Position numbers and translations under genes: made by a program. DNA of 15,775 nucleotides from Saccoglossus kowalevskii. Lineage: Eukaryota > Hemichordata > Enteropneusta > Harrimaniidae. The stretch's first letter is position 1. Every line of letters begins with the position of its first letter. The stretch spans positions 162,571 to 178,345 of the forward strand of contig NW_003147281.1 of the NCBI RefSeq assembly GCF_000003605.2, given 5' to 3'. Under the pieces are notes generated by a model, which made no database searches, was not told where the DNA came from, and was given only the letters and a program-made list of their open reading frames with translations. This document shows, in pieces, positions 1 to 12,200 of the stretch.

Positions 1-134
1 CCAACTAAAACCTACACTAATTTACATTATATAATTAATGTTATTCATATTAACCTTTAACATACGAAATTAAAACAGAAAGGAAACTGACAATGTGTTA
101 AGGATAAGTTTCCTTGTAATTACAAACTGTAACT
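1..134 (-). other. 3' flank / 3' UTR start of the C3-like gene
   Basis: Sequence downstream of the TGA stop on the minus strand. It is AT-rich, and no canonical AATAAA polyadenylation signal is seen on that strand before the window ends, so the cleavage site probably lies further left. Confidence 0.6.
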
Positions 135-252
135 TCAGGCAGTGCAAGCCCCGTCAGTCAAACTGTGCATTACACGTTGAAGAATGTTATGCCGACGTCC
201 CACTGCTGGAAATGCTTCAATGTAGCTTGTTTCATCAATCAGGTACTTGTAA
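135..252 (-). CDS. Exon 13: terminal exon of C345C, with stop codon
   Basis: One base completes Ser503, then residues 504-541 and TGA at 135-137. [19 protein letters not shown] matches the C3/C4 end pattern 'YLI-x-x-x-(T/S)-(W/Y)-(V/I)-E-x-x-P', and C539 stands for the last Cys of C3. The acceptor has a long pyrimidine tract (ttgttttttttctaccttgtag). The internal Cys pair of human C3 between the WVE motif and the end (C1637-C1646) is absent. No AATAAA is visible in the 134 bases after the stop. Confidence 0.87.
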
Positions 253-3200
253 CTACAAGGTAGAAAAAAAAACAATTATTAAATCACGAATCTGTGGCCA
301 AAATCTGTGTCACGCGTGAAAAAAAATGTAGTAAAGCCAGTTCAGTTAACACTCCCATTTAAGCTGAGGTCTCGAGAAGAAGTCGAAAACTTATGAATGG
401 TGGTGTCAAATGCTTACTGTGGTAACGGTTAGGAACTTAGTAAGCAGCCTACACATCAAGTAGCACCAGAGATACTGTTGTAAATTATTAGAGCGTCGGT
501 TTGAGTCGCCTACTATTATTGAATGTAGGGTTAGATGAGATGTATGTAGCTTATGAAGCAAGTGTTGTTGGTCATGTTCTTATGTGTCAAAAAATGTTTA
601 ACCAAATTTAACCAGAATTATTTGTATCTGGGTATTTTAAATGTCTAATTCGTTTTTGAAATATTTGGCGATCTCGACGAGGTCTACCTTTAACATTATT
701 GAACACATATTGACCTGAGATATACCTTTGAATGCTTTTAAGACATTCACATGTTCCTCATTTGAGAAGATCACATTATAGTGGTTGTTTTTATGCAAAG
801 CGATTACTTCTACTAAAGAAAACTGGTTTCCAAAAAAATGTCTCTATTTGACAGAGAAGTGTAAGGTTTCAGTTATAATTCCATTAATAATTAATTGCAC
901 ATTTGTGGTGGAATACATATTTTTAAAACAATTGTAGCAGCTACAATTTCTCATTCACTTTTCGGGACCGTGTACAGGGATGGTTCCAGTAAATATGTAA
1001 ATGAGACAATTCAAGAGGTGCTTTCAACCCAAGCCATGTATTCATTGGCCAATGCTGGTATGTCCGTTTACCCATTTGAGTGAAGGGACGAGACTCGCAT
1101 GAAACATGGGCAATGCATGTGTGCATTGAAAGGTCAAGGCGTTATTATACTCAATGCATTACTTTTGATTACGATTTAATTATCCAGGTGGGAGGTAAAT
1201 TCATTGAAATCCACAAAAAATATAAATGATACATTATACCTCGCTAAAGCCACGTGAAATAGAATATTGGTTGATAAGTCACACATCAACCATTGTGAAT
1301 ACATTTTATTATGCACACGTGTTGATGTTTCTATAATGACACACTTTTATCTATTTTTTGTGTAAAAGGTAATAATAATATGAGGTTATTACGAGGATAC
1401 TGTCATGATTTATATTTCTGCTTGTTGGTAGTTGCCATGACAATCACTGATTACATCTGGCTGGCAGTACGGTAGTAGTTTTCCTAATATAGTAACGATT
1501 AATCAATTGTGTTATGACGTGTTAAGAACATTGTGTGATTGGCTGTATGATACTCCCTTGTAATTGGCTAAGAGTTGAGAAGTTAATAAAACCGGTTTGA
1601 AGCTGTCTTGGCGAACGAAGGTGACACAAATTCAGCTTCTGGTGTTTTGTTAGTCCACCGTGGAGAATATCCGAATCCCGGGTACCTAAGTGAAGGGTTT
1701 AAAGACATCAAATTTAACCCATCACAATACCTCGAAGTGAGGTATATTCGTAATAACCTTATTATTATACATCTTTTACTTCGAAGGATACATCAAGGGA
1801 ATGCCGAAATGTTTAGAACAGAATCAGCAAACTTTTTTGTGTGGAGACCAGCCAAACCCCGGTGGCAGCCATGTTTTTTATTTTTTATTATTATTTGAAT
1901 TCGTATTTCCTTGTATAGTAGGATGAAAATACCCCGTAAAATACCGCAAAATTATAGGACGCTGTCACTTATGGCGTTACGGTGACATAGTAACACACTA
2001 TTTAATATGAGCTGTATAATCAATAACGAGTTACCAACCTTTCAAAACCATTTTCATCTACAAATGATTCAGGATCTCTTCCCATAATGAAATATTTGAC
2101 GTCTGGTTCGATTTTAGGACATTCACAGGTGGAACTCTTCCAGATATGTATTTGATCATTAATGGACACATCTTCGATGCCTATCAAGAATGAAATTGCA
2201 TTCACTTTTATTTTTACAATTACAATATAAATTTATTATTATAAAGTTGATCATTTTTCACTGATAACGCAGTCTAATACACAACAAGTTTCCGATATAT
2301 GATGACAATCTAAACCGTTTAAGGATACGGTAATTTCCACTGTTTGAAATCAACAATCTGTAATGTTTTGTTTAAACCTACGAGCATACGAATTCGGTTA
2401 CTTTTGACTTGGAAATATATGCAAGTTTGAAAACAATAGTTTCTATTTTGGGGGAAATAAATAGTTTTTGCTAATACACAAGTCCGGCTAACTTCGGACA
2501 CAGATTCATTTATAGAAGGCGATCACGATTATTGAACAATATCCTGTGAATTGTGCAATAAACTTGAAAATTTCAAAACAAATTCGCAATCCAGATCACA
2601 AAATTCAATTGCTGATTGTAATAAGCGAATAAGTATTGTAACTCAATTTATTAACGCGTTTTTTATTTTATTATAATTAAAATTCAGAACATTAATTGAG
2701 AACAATTATTTGTACTGTCATAATCAACATAAACAATGTGCTTTATTGTGGGGGAAATGAATATCTAGAGTAGACGGCTCCAAAATTGAGGTTAAACAAA
2801 TCCTTATAGAAATCAATTTCATGATTATATCATCAATCGCAGGCAGAGTTATACGTAAGCTTCATTTATGATACTGCTCTGAAATTGTTAAAAAAATGCC
2901 AGTTGTATGCATGGATTCAAAAACATTTCAATTTTGATAAACATTTGTCAAAAAAAGATACAAAGTATTATTCCTCACTTGCCACTACATTGTAAATATT
3001 CTCCATAAGTTGCAGCATTGGATGGTGTATATAATATTCATGGGATAGTACCTCATATATTAGATTAATGGGAATGCAACTTTAAAATTACATTCCATTG
3101 CAAGTAGTGGTTGTTGGTACTCAGCTTACTACAAACTATCTACAGCATAATTATATATGGCATGTGTAATATATTTAATAACTTTTTTGTTTGGCTCAAG

Positions 3201-6200
3201 AATTATAAATCAAACAAATTGATAGTACCAGCGCTAGATTTCTTTAATATTAATATACACACAACATCTTTAGGCGTCATGCATATTTGTGAACTAATCT
3301 TTGTCCTCAAAATCTCCTCAGATCACACGTGACATACATGCAAGCACACGTAACGTTTGTACAACTTAAACTATTGTGCATAGGAGACAAACATACCGTG
3401 TTTAGCTATGACTTCAATAATGGCAGTGATATGTTCCCATCCTTTTTCAAACTTCACATTAAATACATGTATTTTAAATGCTGGAAAGTAAAGATTATTC
3501 TGTTATATTGTCATATGCATGAAACAATTACATAAACAATTTCCAGAACAAGAAGTAACTAATCACTAAATAACTTCATTTAGTCTACGAGGCCAGCATT
3601 TTAGATTCGATTTCCAAATCAACTTGTGCGTGCTCCATTGTAAGCTTTAATGTAAATATTTCAACCGAATTTAAATACTTGCATACTCATTAAAGTACAA
3701 ATGGTTGGTTAGGTAATAACACAATATACTTGACTGGGTAAATCGAGGGTGAAATCAAAGTAAACATGTACTGCGTGCGTGACTCAAACTGGCGAACACG
3801 TACGGTACCGAATTGACCAGCTACCTGTCATAGCGCGTCTTTCAATCTGTTAATTAGTTGTTTGAGTGGATGGCGAAGTGGAAAAATATGTTTTGTCATT
3901 TAAAAAAATCATGTATGTTAATCAACTCACCATAGCCCATGTCGTGACATGCCTTTTCGACTAAATCGCCTTTATTCTCTAATGTTCTAATAGGTTGTTT
4001 ATCTAAGCATTTACCACATTTCCCTGCCATATATACATATGAATATAATATATTAAGTGAGGTCACGTGGTTATACACAAATTCTTTTTGAACTATTATA
4101 CGTTGAAAAGCAAGTACACAAAGCAGATTGACAATAAATAACCAAAGAAAATCTGAGATTCGACTTGTTCAAGGGATGTAGTATTGTAACTTGTGACATC
4201 AATTATTTCGTATGAGCTGGAAATGAATGCAATTATTTTACTAGAAATAAATTATTATGGTATCAAAAACATTGACAAAGTATTGAAATTAACCTGTCCT
4301 GTTCCTTCTATTTATGTTTGAGAGCATATACACTATGATGTATGGTACGTACCTTCAGCACAGACACATATATAACCTTCGCACAAAGTGTCAAGTAGTG
4401 CACTTCCTTCTTCAGCCTGATAAAACTTGGTGCATTGTACATCTGGAAATATAATAACAGATTGAAAATGAAATAGCCTTGATAATGCAAATTTCTAAAA
4501 CATAAACATGACATTTTTACAAATCCCAAATTGTTTTTCACCGTAAATACTGCAACACAAATACACAATTCTGAATCAACATTTACTATACATAGCGCAA
4601 CTTACCTGGTGAATAATAGTCATAAACTTTAACCGCAACTGGTTGAACTTTCCCTACATTAAATACTTGCTTGATGTCAAATTCAATTGTAACATCGGTC
4701 TGGTTTGTTATCTAAAAATAAAGTAACGGGAGAAAGATGTTAAACTAAACTATTACACACTCTGTCCCATATGTAGCATCCGCCATATATCCTTAGTCAC
4801 AATCAAATGGTTTCAATTGACAATGATGTTGTATATTACCAGTGTTGCCAAATGTAACCATTGAATAAAACAAGGCACATTTAGTCGAGCGCATTTTTGA
4901 ACATTGAACTTGCCCCGTGGCATGTGTAAATGGATGAAGAGGGGATCAGCCCATGTTCCAATTATACGTGCCTTTTTCCCAAACATATCCCCATAATTCG
5001 AAAAGAAAGACGGGGGTGGGGTGGCAAGTAATATCTAGGTTGTATTACCAAGTATAAAAACTCATATCAGAGTTCTATAAACTTAAGACATGTATATTTA
5101 CAAACAAGACATATATAGTTTGAACACTGGACTGTGTCAGACTTTCATTCAGACGTAAACTCCTCTTTATTTACAGACTGGTGCCTTACAAATTGCTCTC
5201 ATTATGATTTATGTTTACAAATAATCATGGTGCGTGTTTATTCAACCAATCATTACCGCTAAAAATTAATTCTCTCAGGCTCTAATTATGTGATTTATCT
5301 CCAAAATCTAATACACCCGAACCAAATATTAACGTGAGGGAAGTGGTTATATGTGTTTCAATTACTAGGTATAATGGTGAGAAAAAATCCTATCTGAACC
5401 AATCTTTCCCGCAACTTATTCGAGGGGAAGCAGGATGAAGAGCGTCAACATTGTGGGTGGGCCAAATCCGAGCGGTAAGAGCTAACAAAGTGAGTTGATG
5501 ACAGTATTAACCTTGACTTGTCAAAAAATTGATATGAGATTAAAGTAGGTCAGGGGTGTTTAATCTAACATATAAAAACTCTTGAGAAAAAAGTCTACAA
5601 CTATGAATGTAAGATTACACTTGCTTCCCCTTCATCAGCTGTAGGTGCAGTTGTCCCCCAATAAAACGAAAGAGAGAGGATTCAAAGCCTTACTCTATGT
5701 GTTATTAATGATGTTCAAAATGTAGAAATCTGACTTTTATGCAGGTTATTTAAACAGCGGATGTAGTTATTGGGATAGCGACCAGACATGGCTGGAACAA
5801 AAAATCTCTAGGAAAATACACCCGACAGCTTCTATTGGAAAAACACACCAAAAACGTAGTCTGAAAACCTAAACTGTTGACTTTAATGCACGGTCAATGT
5901 AGAAAATAGGGGAATTAGAGCTGACACAGTTGTGTATGACATAGAGTATTTCAGGCTTTGGTCTTTAGTGAAGGCCATAGAGATATTCAGTTGATGTATG
6001 AACGTATTCCGCATGGTCTGTAACTTACAGTTCAGATACCAAGCAAAAGCCATCGTTAGAACCCTTGGCCAACTTGGCCTGTAATCCCACACTAATGGTT
6101 TGCGCACTAATGCAAACTTTAAAAAGAAGCCATGTTGGACAAACGCCGACCCAGCCTGCAACACTATTTTACTAAGAAGCATCCAACAAACTAATTGTAT

Positions 6201-9200
6201 CAACAAAGGAGATCACTAAAAAAAAAAATGGGGACCATCGGACACGTGCAATTGCAATATAGGCTGACCTTATTATATAATGTTCATTGTTATGAGTATT
6301 TTATGAATATCTATAATATATGTCTAGGTTATATGCCTTGGCAGCACTAAACAATAAAAGCCTATAATACCACAAAATATCTTAAATTTTCACTATACAC
6401 CTAATAAATATCAAAATACAAACCGAATTCACACGCATGTTGGTTAAATATCTTAAATTATACATTTTACCATAACAACCACGAAGTCACATGAATCGCC
6501 TATTTTATACCATGATTCTTATATAAAACATTGGTTCGTATTATTATACGTCACACGGCAATTGAAATAAACTGACACACACCAGTACGCCGTTACAGGT
6601 AGTATATTGTTTGTCCTGGGTACATTTTTATTTATTTAAATTAGCCGCCAGATTTTGATTTATGAAATATATACTATACATCCTTTCAAATAGTTGCCAT
6701 TCATATTTGACAATGATTGTGAGTGGCTAAACAGACGAATCCCAATCTTCAGTTTACGTGTTTAAAAGTATACGACATGTACGGATAGAAGTGGATTACA
6801 AAACAAGGATGTATTACCTGATCAATGTAGAATATAACCGAACGTTTGTTGACGTCGTAACTTTGGAATTGCGCCTCATTATTTTTCATCTGTAAACAAA
6901 CATGAAAGTGTTAATAAAACTTGTTATATTATTACAGAATCAGACTTGTAGAACTAAAAAAATGTTGTGTGAGTATTCTCCACGTCCACAGTCAAGCCAT
7001 GTCAGAGATATGACTTTGGAATAACCATTTGGCTGTCTTTAATTGCACAATGAAACAATATGTACATATGTATATGTATAGATTGAATGTCCACCACTTT
7101 TAAGGTTGTTCACGATTACATATTATCAGACATTCAAAATTGATTCACCTTCTCCAAATACGTTTTGATTGGCTCAAATCCTGAAAACAGTCCAACATCA
7201 ATAATTGCCATTCCTGTACTGCCAGGTTTGTTGTATCTGAAAAGTAATAAAATAAGAATCTGAAAAATAATAAAATAGCCTTTTTTGTTTTATATTTTAA
7301 ATATTGATTTCTGTCAATTGTTTTATTTATTCACAATGTCAAATAACAAAATTTGTATCTATATATACATAGGAGTATAGAATACTGATTATACAAATCA
7401 ATAATCATAATATATATCACATAGTTCACTTACCCCGTAAACCTATATTTCATAGTTCGTCCGTGATCCGATTGAACAATTTTACATTGATCGGGTGTAT
7501 TTCCCACACATCATGGGATCAGCACATTCTCCACATTCCTCTAAGCTTTTAATAGTATCTTTTCAGGTGACTCAATGAACGAAATAATCTAACCATTTTA
7601 GAGTATTTTAAAACAGGTTAAATAAAACCAAATGATTTACTTTGGAGTAATAAACGAAAACTTCAGATTAGGGTCACTGAACCACGTTACTACTTTTCAT
7701 GCCAAATGAATAAAAAAGAAGTTTGTGCATTATGCTTAGGCGACATAATAAAGTGTATTGAAATCCAATAAAGTCAATGTAAAATAGGATAACCGGTACA
7801 TAAACAAATAGATTCATATTTGCATTATTTCGATATTACAAGGAGTAACTCTTACTTGTTTGATAGCCAAAACGACAAATACCGAATTTAGTATGATATA
7901 CTTTGTAATTGATAATTAATTTGAGACCACGTGATTAACGTGGATTTTCATTGTATTATTGTTTCAGTGATAAAATAAAATGCAAATACCTTACAGTAAC
8001 AGTCAAATGGATGACGGAATTACTGAGGGTGTTATCTCTTCTACGTAGGCGTGGTTCTACTACATTCACGGTGATGTTAAATGCACACGTTTCTGCATAA
8101 AGAGCCGGCGTGTTATACCTAACTTCTACTTGAAGATTTCCAATACCTGTTCCAGTAGTGTCAATATACAGCTTGCCACCAACAGGTACCTAAATAGATG
8201 AAATTGTGGAGTTGAAGTTTGCGGAAAGCTTATCAATTGTTTGTCCGTTTAGGCTGCCATTAATTTGGAAGATAATAATAATATGTACCTCTCTAATGTG
8301 CTGCACCATGGACCCTTCATTTAAAGGGATTACTTCGCTATAGGCATCATCAGCTTCTATTGTTATTGTGCAATTCATGTGTACCGGTGTCTCAATCACA
8401 TTTCTAGCTGCTGCCGAATACTTAACCAGGGCATACAGAGCAATAATTGTGTCCTATAATAATTTAACATAATATTGGATGGAGTATGTTATGCATGACT
8501 TTGAAATAGTATGACATCAATGCCAATTTGAGATATTTCAGGAGAGCTTTAATATTAAAAACAAACGTTGTTAGGCGATTTTATTAAATTATCAAAGAAA
8601 TGGCTTTTCATTGATTATTGAATACCAATTTATGGTTTTTAATCAAAGAAAGCTTAGAAAGAGCTCCCGTGTGCTGAGAGATTTGGAGGCATATTAAAAC
8701 TCAATTTAAATATTTAAAATTAGCCTTTCAAACAAGAAGCTTGGCAACTAATATTTGTTTGCTATTTGAGATGTACTACGCAAAAAACTTGGAGTATATA
8801 ATACATTTTACATGCCACAAGGTCAATTTAAATCTGTTTTTTGAGATATCAGAAATAATTAGATAAACAATATGCATTTTTGTATCATTAAATACATCAA
8901 GTCCGAGGATTTCCCCTCAAGAGCAACCGTGAACCAAAGAAATTTGATGATTTTGCAAATTAGGCAATTTCAATCCAGTATTGCTTTCAGGCACTTAGTC
9001 TTGTTGAAATGCAATAATTGGTTTATGCCCATCACCAATATCTTCCTTCATTGACTAAGAGGTGTGGGATGGTGTACATTGTCTCATCTCCTAAGCTATT
9101 CTTAAGGAAAAGTTGCATTCCATCAGCACTGCAATAACTCCTTTACGTATTAAACATTGTAAAATTCTTTCGTTTTAATTCAGATCAAGGAAAGCTTAGA

Positions 9201-12200
9201 AATAACTCCCGTGTGCTTAAAGTTAATAAATTCAAGATTTGCCTTTCAAACGAGAAGCTTGGCATATTTGTCTGCTATTTGAGATGCACAACATAAAAAT
9301 AATGTGATTCACATTATCCAAATATATAATACATACAGCAAATAGATTTAGTTGTTCGTCAGTGGTTTTCCACTTCCGTGATGAATTCTATTTTTGTTAT
9401 GTCAGAAATGGGCTAATAATAGATAATCAGTATGCATGTCTGTGGAATACCTCAAAGAACCAAATAAATGATTATACAAATTAAACAATCATCATGCATA
9501 GATTTAGGTCTGTATATTGTTTCAGGGCATACATGTTAAAAGTGTCATTGTAATGTGATGTATAATCCTAACTAAATTCATGGGAAGCTGAAAAGTAAAT
9601 TATGCAAATTAGGTAATTATTATGGATGTGTATAAACCCAAAACTTATTAGAGTGTCATATATGCCTCACGATTTATTGAATTAAGATAAGTATTGTCAA
9701 ACACCATCTATGTATGAAGTTTTATTGAAATTTGATTAGAACAAAACACTTATTATTATACAAATTAAGTAATTAATATGATCTAATATCAACCCAAAGC
9801 TAAGAAGATCTATGCATTGTTTCATAGCATCTATGTAATAAGTTTCAATGACATGAAATAATCAGTCATTGTGATATTAGTGTAAATGCCGAAAATTTTC
9901 TAATTATGCAAACTAGGTAAATCATATGCAAATATTTAATTTCAAAATATTCAGGTTTGTACATTGTCCTAAAACTGTACCTAATTTTATTGAAAAATAA
10001 TGATTAGTAAAACCGGCAAATTTAATAATTATACAAACCAGGTAATTAATATGCACGGACATTACCAAACCAGGTCTGTGCCATATATGTACTAAGAGGA
10101 GATGTGATGATTAGTACTCGAGATATCAGTGGAAAAGCCGAAAATTGACTAATCATTATGCAAATTAGGAATTAATATGCAGGATTTTGACCCCAAACTA
10201 GTAAAATTGAACATTAGTTCAGAGCATCTACGTAGCAACTCTTCATGATAATCCAATGAGTGGCCCTTCAGATATCAGTAGAACATGGAACAGCTAAAAA
10301 TTGGCGAATTATCATGCAAATTAGGTAATTAATATGCATGGATTTCAACCAAATCCAAATCACGGTAAAAGGTTCTTTTGATTTACCTGGACTTCGACTT
10401 CAACAAAGCTGCATTATTTTTTACTTGAACACCATAATTGCTCATTTCATGGACAGAAATATATAGCATCTTATTACTTTGGTTCGGGGTTTAGTTTTAT
10501 AATATTTAGTCTTTTTTTTATCACCTGTAATATCACAAACCTACTCCTGTTCGTAGCTGACAGAGAGCAATTGAGAAGATATAAATTACCGGTTGAGCAA
10601 CAACAATAATTAAGAACAGTGTTGTAGTGAAAAGGGTTTTGCCGGTCAGGATTCAGTGTTTAACCATAACTTTTAAAACTAATACTTACTTGTGTAGAAA
10701 TGAATCCCCCCTGTGAATTTCTCTGCGATGTTAACCAAACGACTATTGCATTGCTATATGCAATATCATTAAGTTCCACTTGTGTTAATAAGGCATACGC
10801 AGTTGTTTCTACTTCAATTGCTGATGGATTGTGGGTGTACCAATATGGTTTATTTCCATCACCAAAGATTGCTGCGTCTGTTGTCCAGTGTCGGGAATTT
10901 GTTTCTGTGTTGAGAAAACATAGTTGTTCAGTTTGAACCATGCCTCAAGACAACTTCAATCTTCAAACATCTTGGAAATAATATATAATCATAGAAAAAT
11001 AGTTTTGATGATAATGACATACTGCACTGTCTTGTTTTGCATATGTAAACACAATGTTGACTAAAAAATATAATTCAAGTTCATATTATTCATAGCAATA
11101 TTTTGTCTGCAATACACGTACGAAAAATATGAATAGATAAATGACTATAAATTTGAATGTGGAGCAGAATGCGCCAATTTTGTTCGAATCCTTTGACACT
11201 ATTTCATGTACAAGACAAGGTTCATTTATTTTGTACTTAAATTTGTTTTTCAGTCGTAAATAATATTCATATGTTTGAGTGTGTTATTCCCACTTGGAAT
11301 ATACAATTTATAACATTTGAAAAATATGAACGACACTAAAGTCAGGTGCCAAACATAGATGAACATGTTTAGCTTTAGCTTTGGCATTTTGGCAAAGATC
11401 AAACAGAACCGAATGTCAACATCACCCCAACAAATATTAAAAACATAAGCTAAAATGTTGTTTTCTCCAGAACTTCGAAGGTGGTTGCAGAATATTTGTG
11501 AAAACCATTGAATTATAGTGACAAACACTGGTGACACTTGGTTTAATATTAACTTTTCATACAGTTTTACTTGTATGTTACGATAACATAACATTACCTT
11601 TATCATATGTAGCAAGCGCCCTCAATTGTTCATTTGCCTCATGTTTTTTTCCACTGTTAGCCAAGACCAATGCATACGTAATTATAGCCACAGCATATGG
11701 TCTATCAGTATCTTTAATTCTCCCCTCCAGATACGAAATTGACTTAGAAAGTGAGCCGCTTTTCTGTTGGTACAAAAAGAATTTACAAATACGATAAATT
11801 CTACACCACAAAATACACACATTATAGACACTGCAGATAGTTTTTAGTAAAACGAATGCAACAAGGGAATATTGGACTACATAATGATCCGAGTTGCTTG
11901 GGTTGTTATACTTCGTTAGACTTGAGACCTTGCACCTTTTCTAAATCTGTACATTCATAGCGACGGTGCAAAATGTAATTTGTAGTGCTGGTTTACAAGT
12001 TGTATATAATTATCTGAAGCATGTATACTGGATGTATACTGTCATAGCCTGTTATAATCTATATAATGACAGGGAAACAGTACTGAAGAGATTCACATTA
12101 AACTGTAAACATCAGTAAACTATGTTGTGCCGTGAATTTGATGAATTTGTGGGTGCTTCAAAAAGTCCATTCTGCCATTTTTATTTTTGTGTAACGATGG

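Larger units (their letters stand above)
8454..10689 (-). other. Intron 3 (2236 nt), largely filled by diverged repeats
   Basis: Between exons 3 and 4. About 1.7 kb of it (roughly 8640-10360) is made of diverged tandem repeats described separately. The segment 10360-10689 next to exon 3 holds nothing recognised. Confidence 0.8.

Noticed and set aside
1608-1898. Plus-strand open frame of 96 codons
   Set aside because: No initiation context or recognised motif; it ends in a low-complexity T-rich run and lies inside intron 12.
2033-2038. Using the stronger gtaact donor as the main exon 12 boundary
   Set aside because: It exits in phase 0 and gives a stop six codons into exon 13, whereas the gttggt donor keeps the conserved C345C ending in frame.
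6066-6094. Stretch resembling the Alu phrase 'GGCCTGTAATCCCA'
   Set aside because: The match is about a dozen bases with none of the surrounding SINE structure (no A/B box spacing, no A-rich tail), and the gene is not primate-like.
10700-10936. Plus-strand open frame of 78 codons
   Set aside because: Antisense shadow of exon 3.
11178-11190. T-loop-like word ttgttcgaatcc, a possible tRNA B box (similar words near 12640)
   Set aside because: No matching acceptor stem, A box or anticodon arm can be folded around either site.
11531-11797. Plus-strand open frame of 88 codons
   Set aside because: It is the antisense shadow of exon 2, whose minus-strand product is clearly a TED segment.
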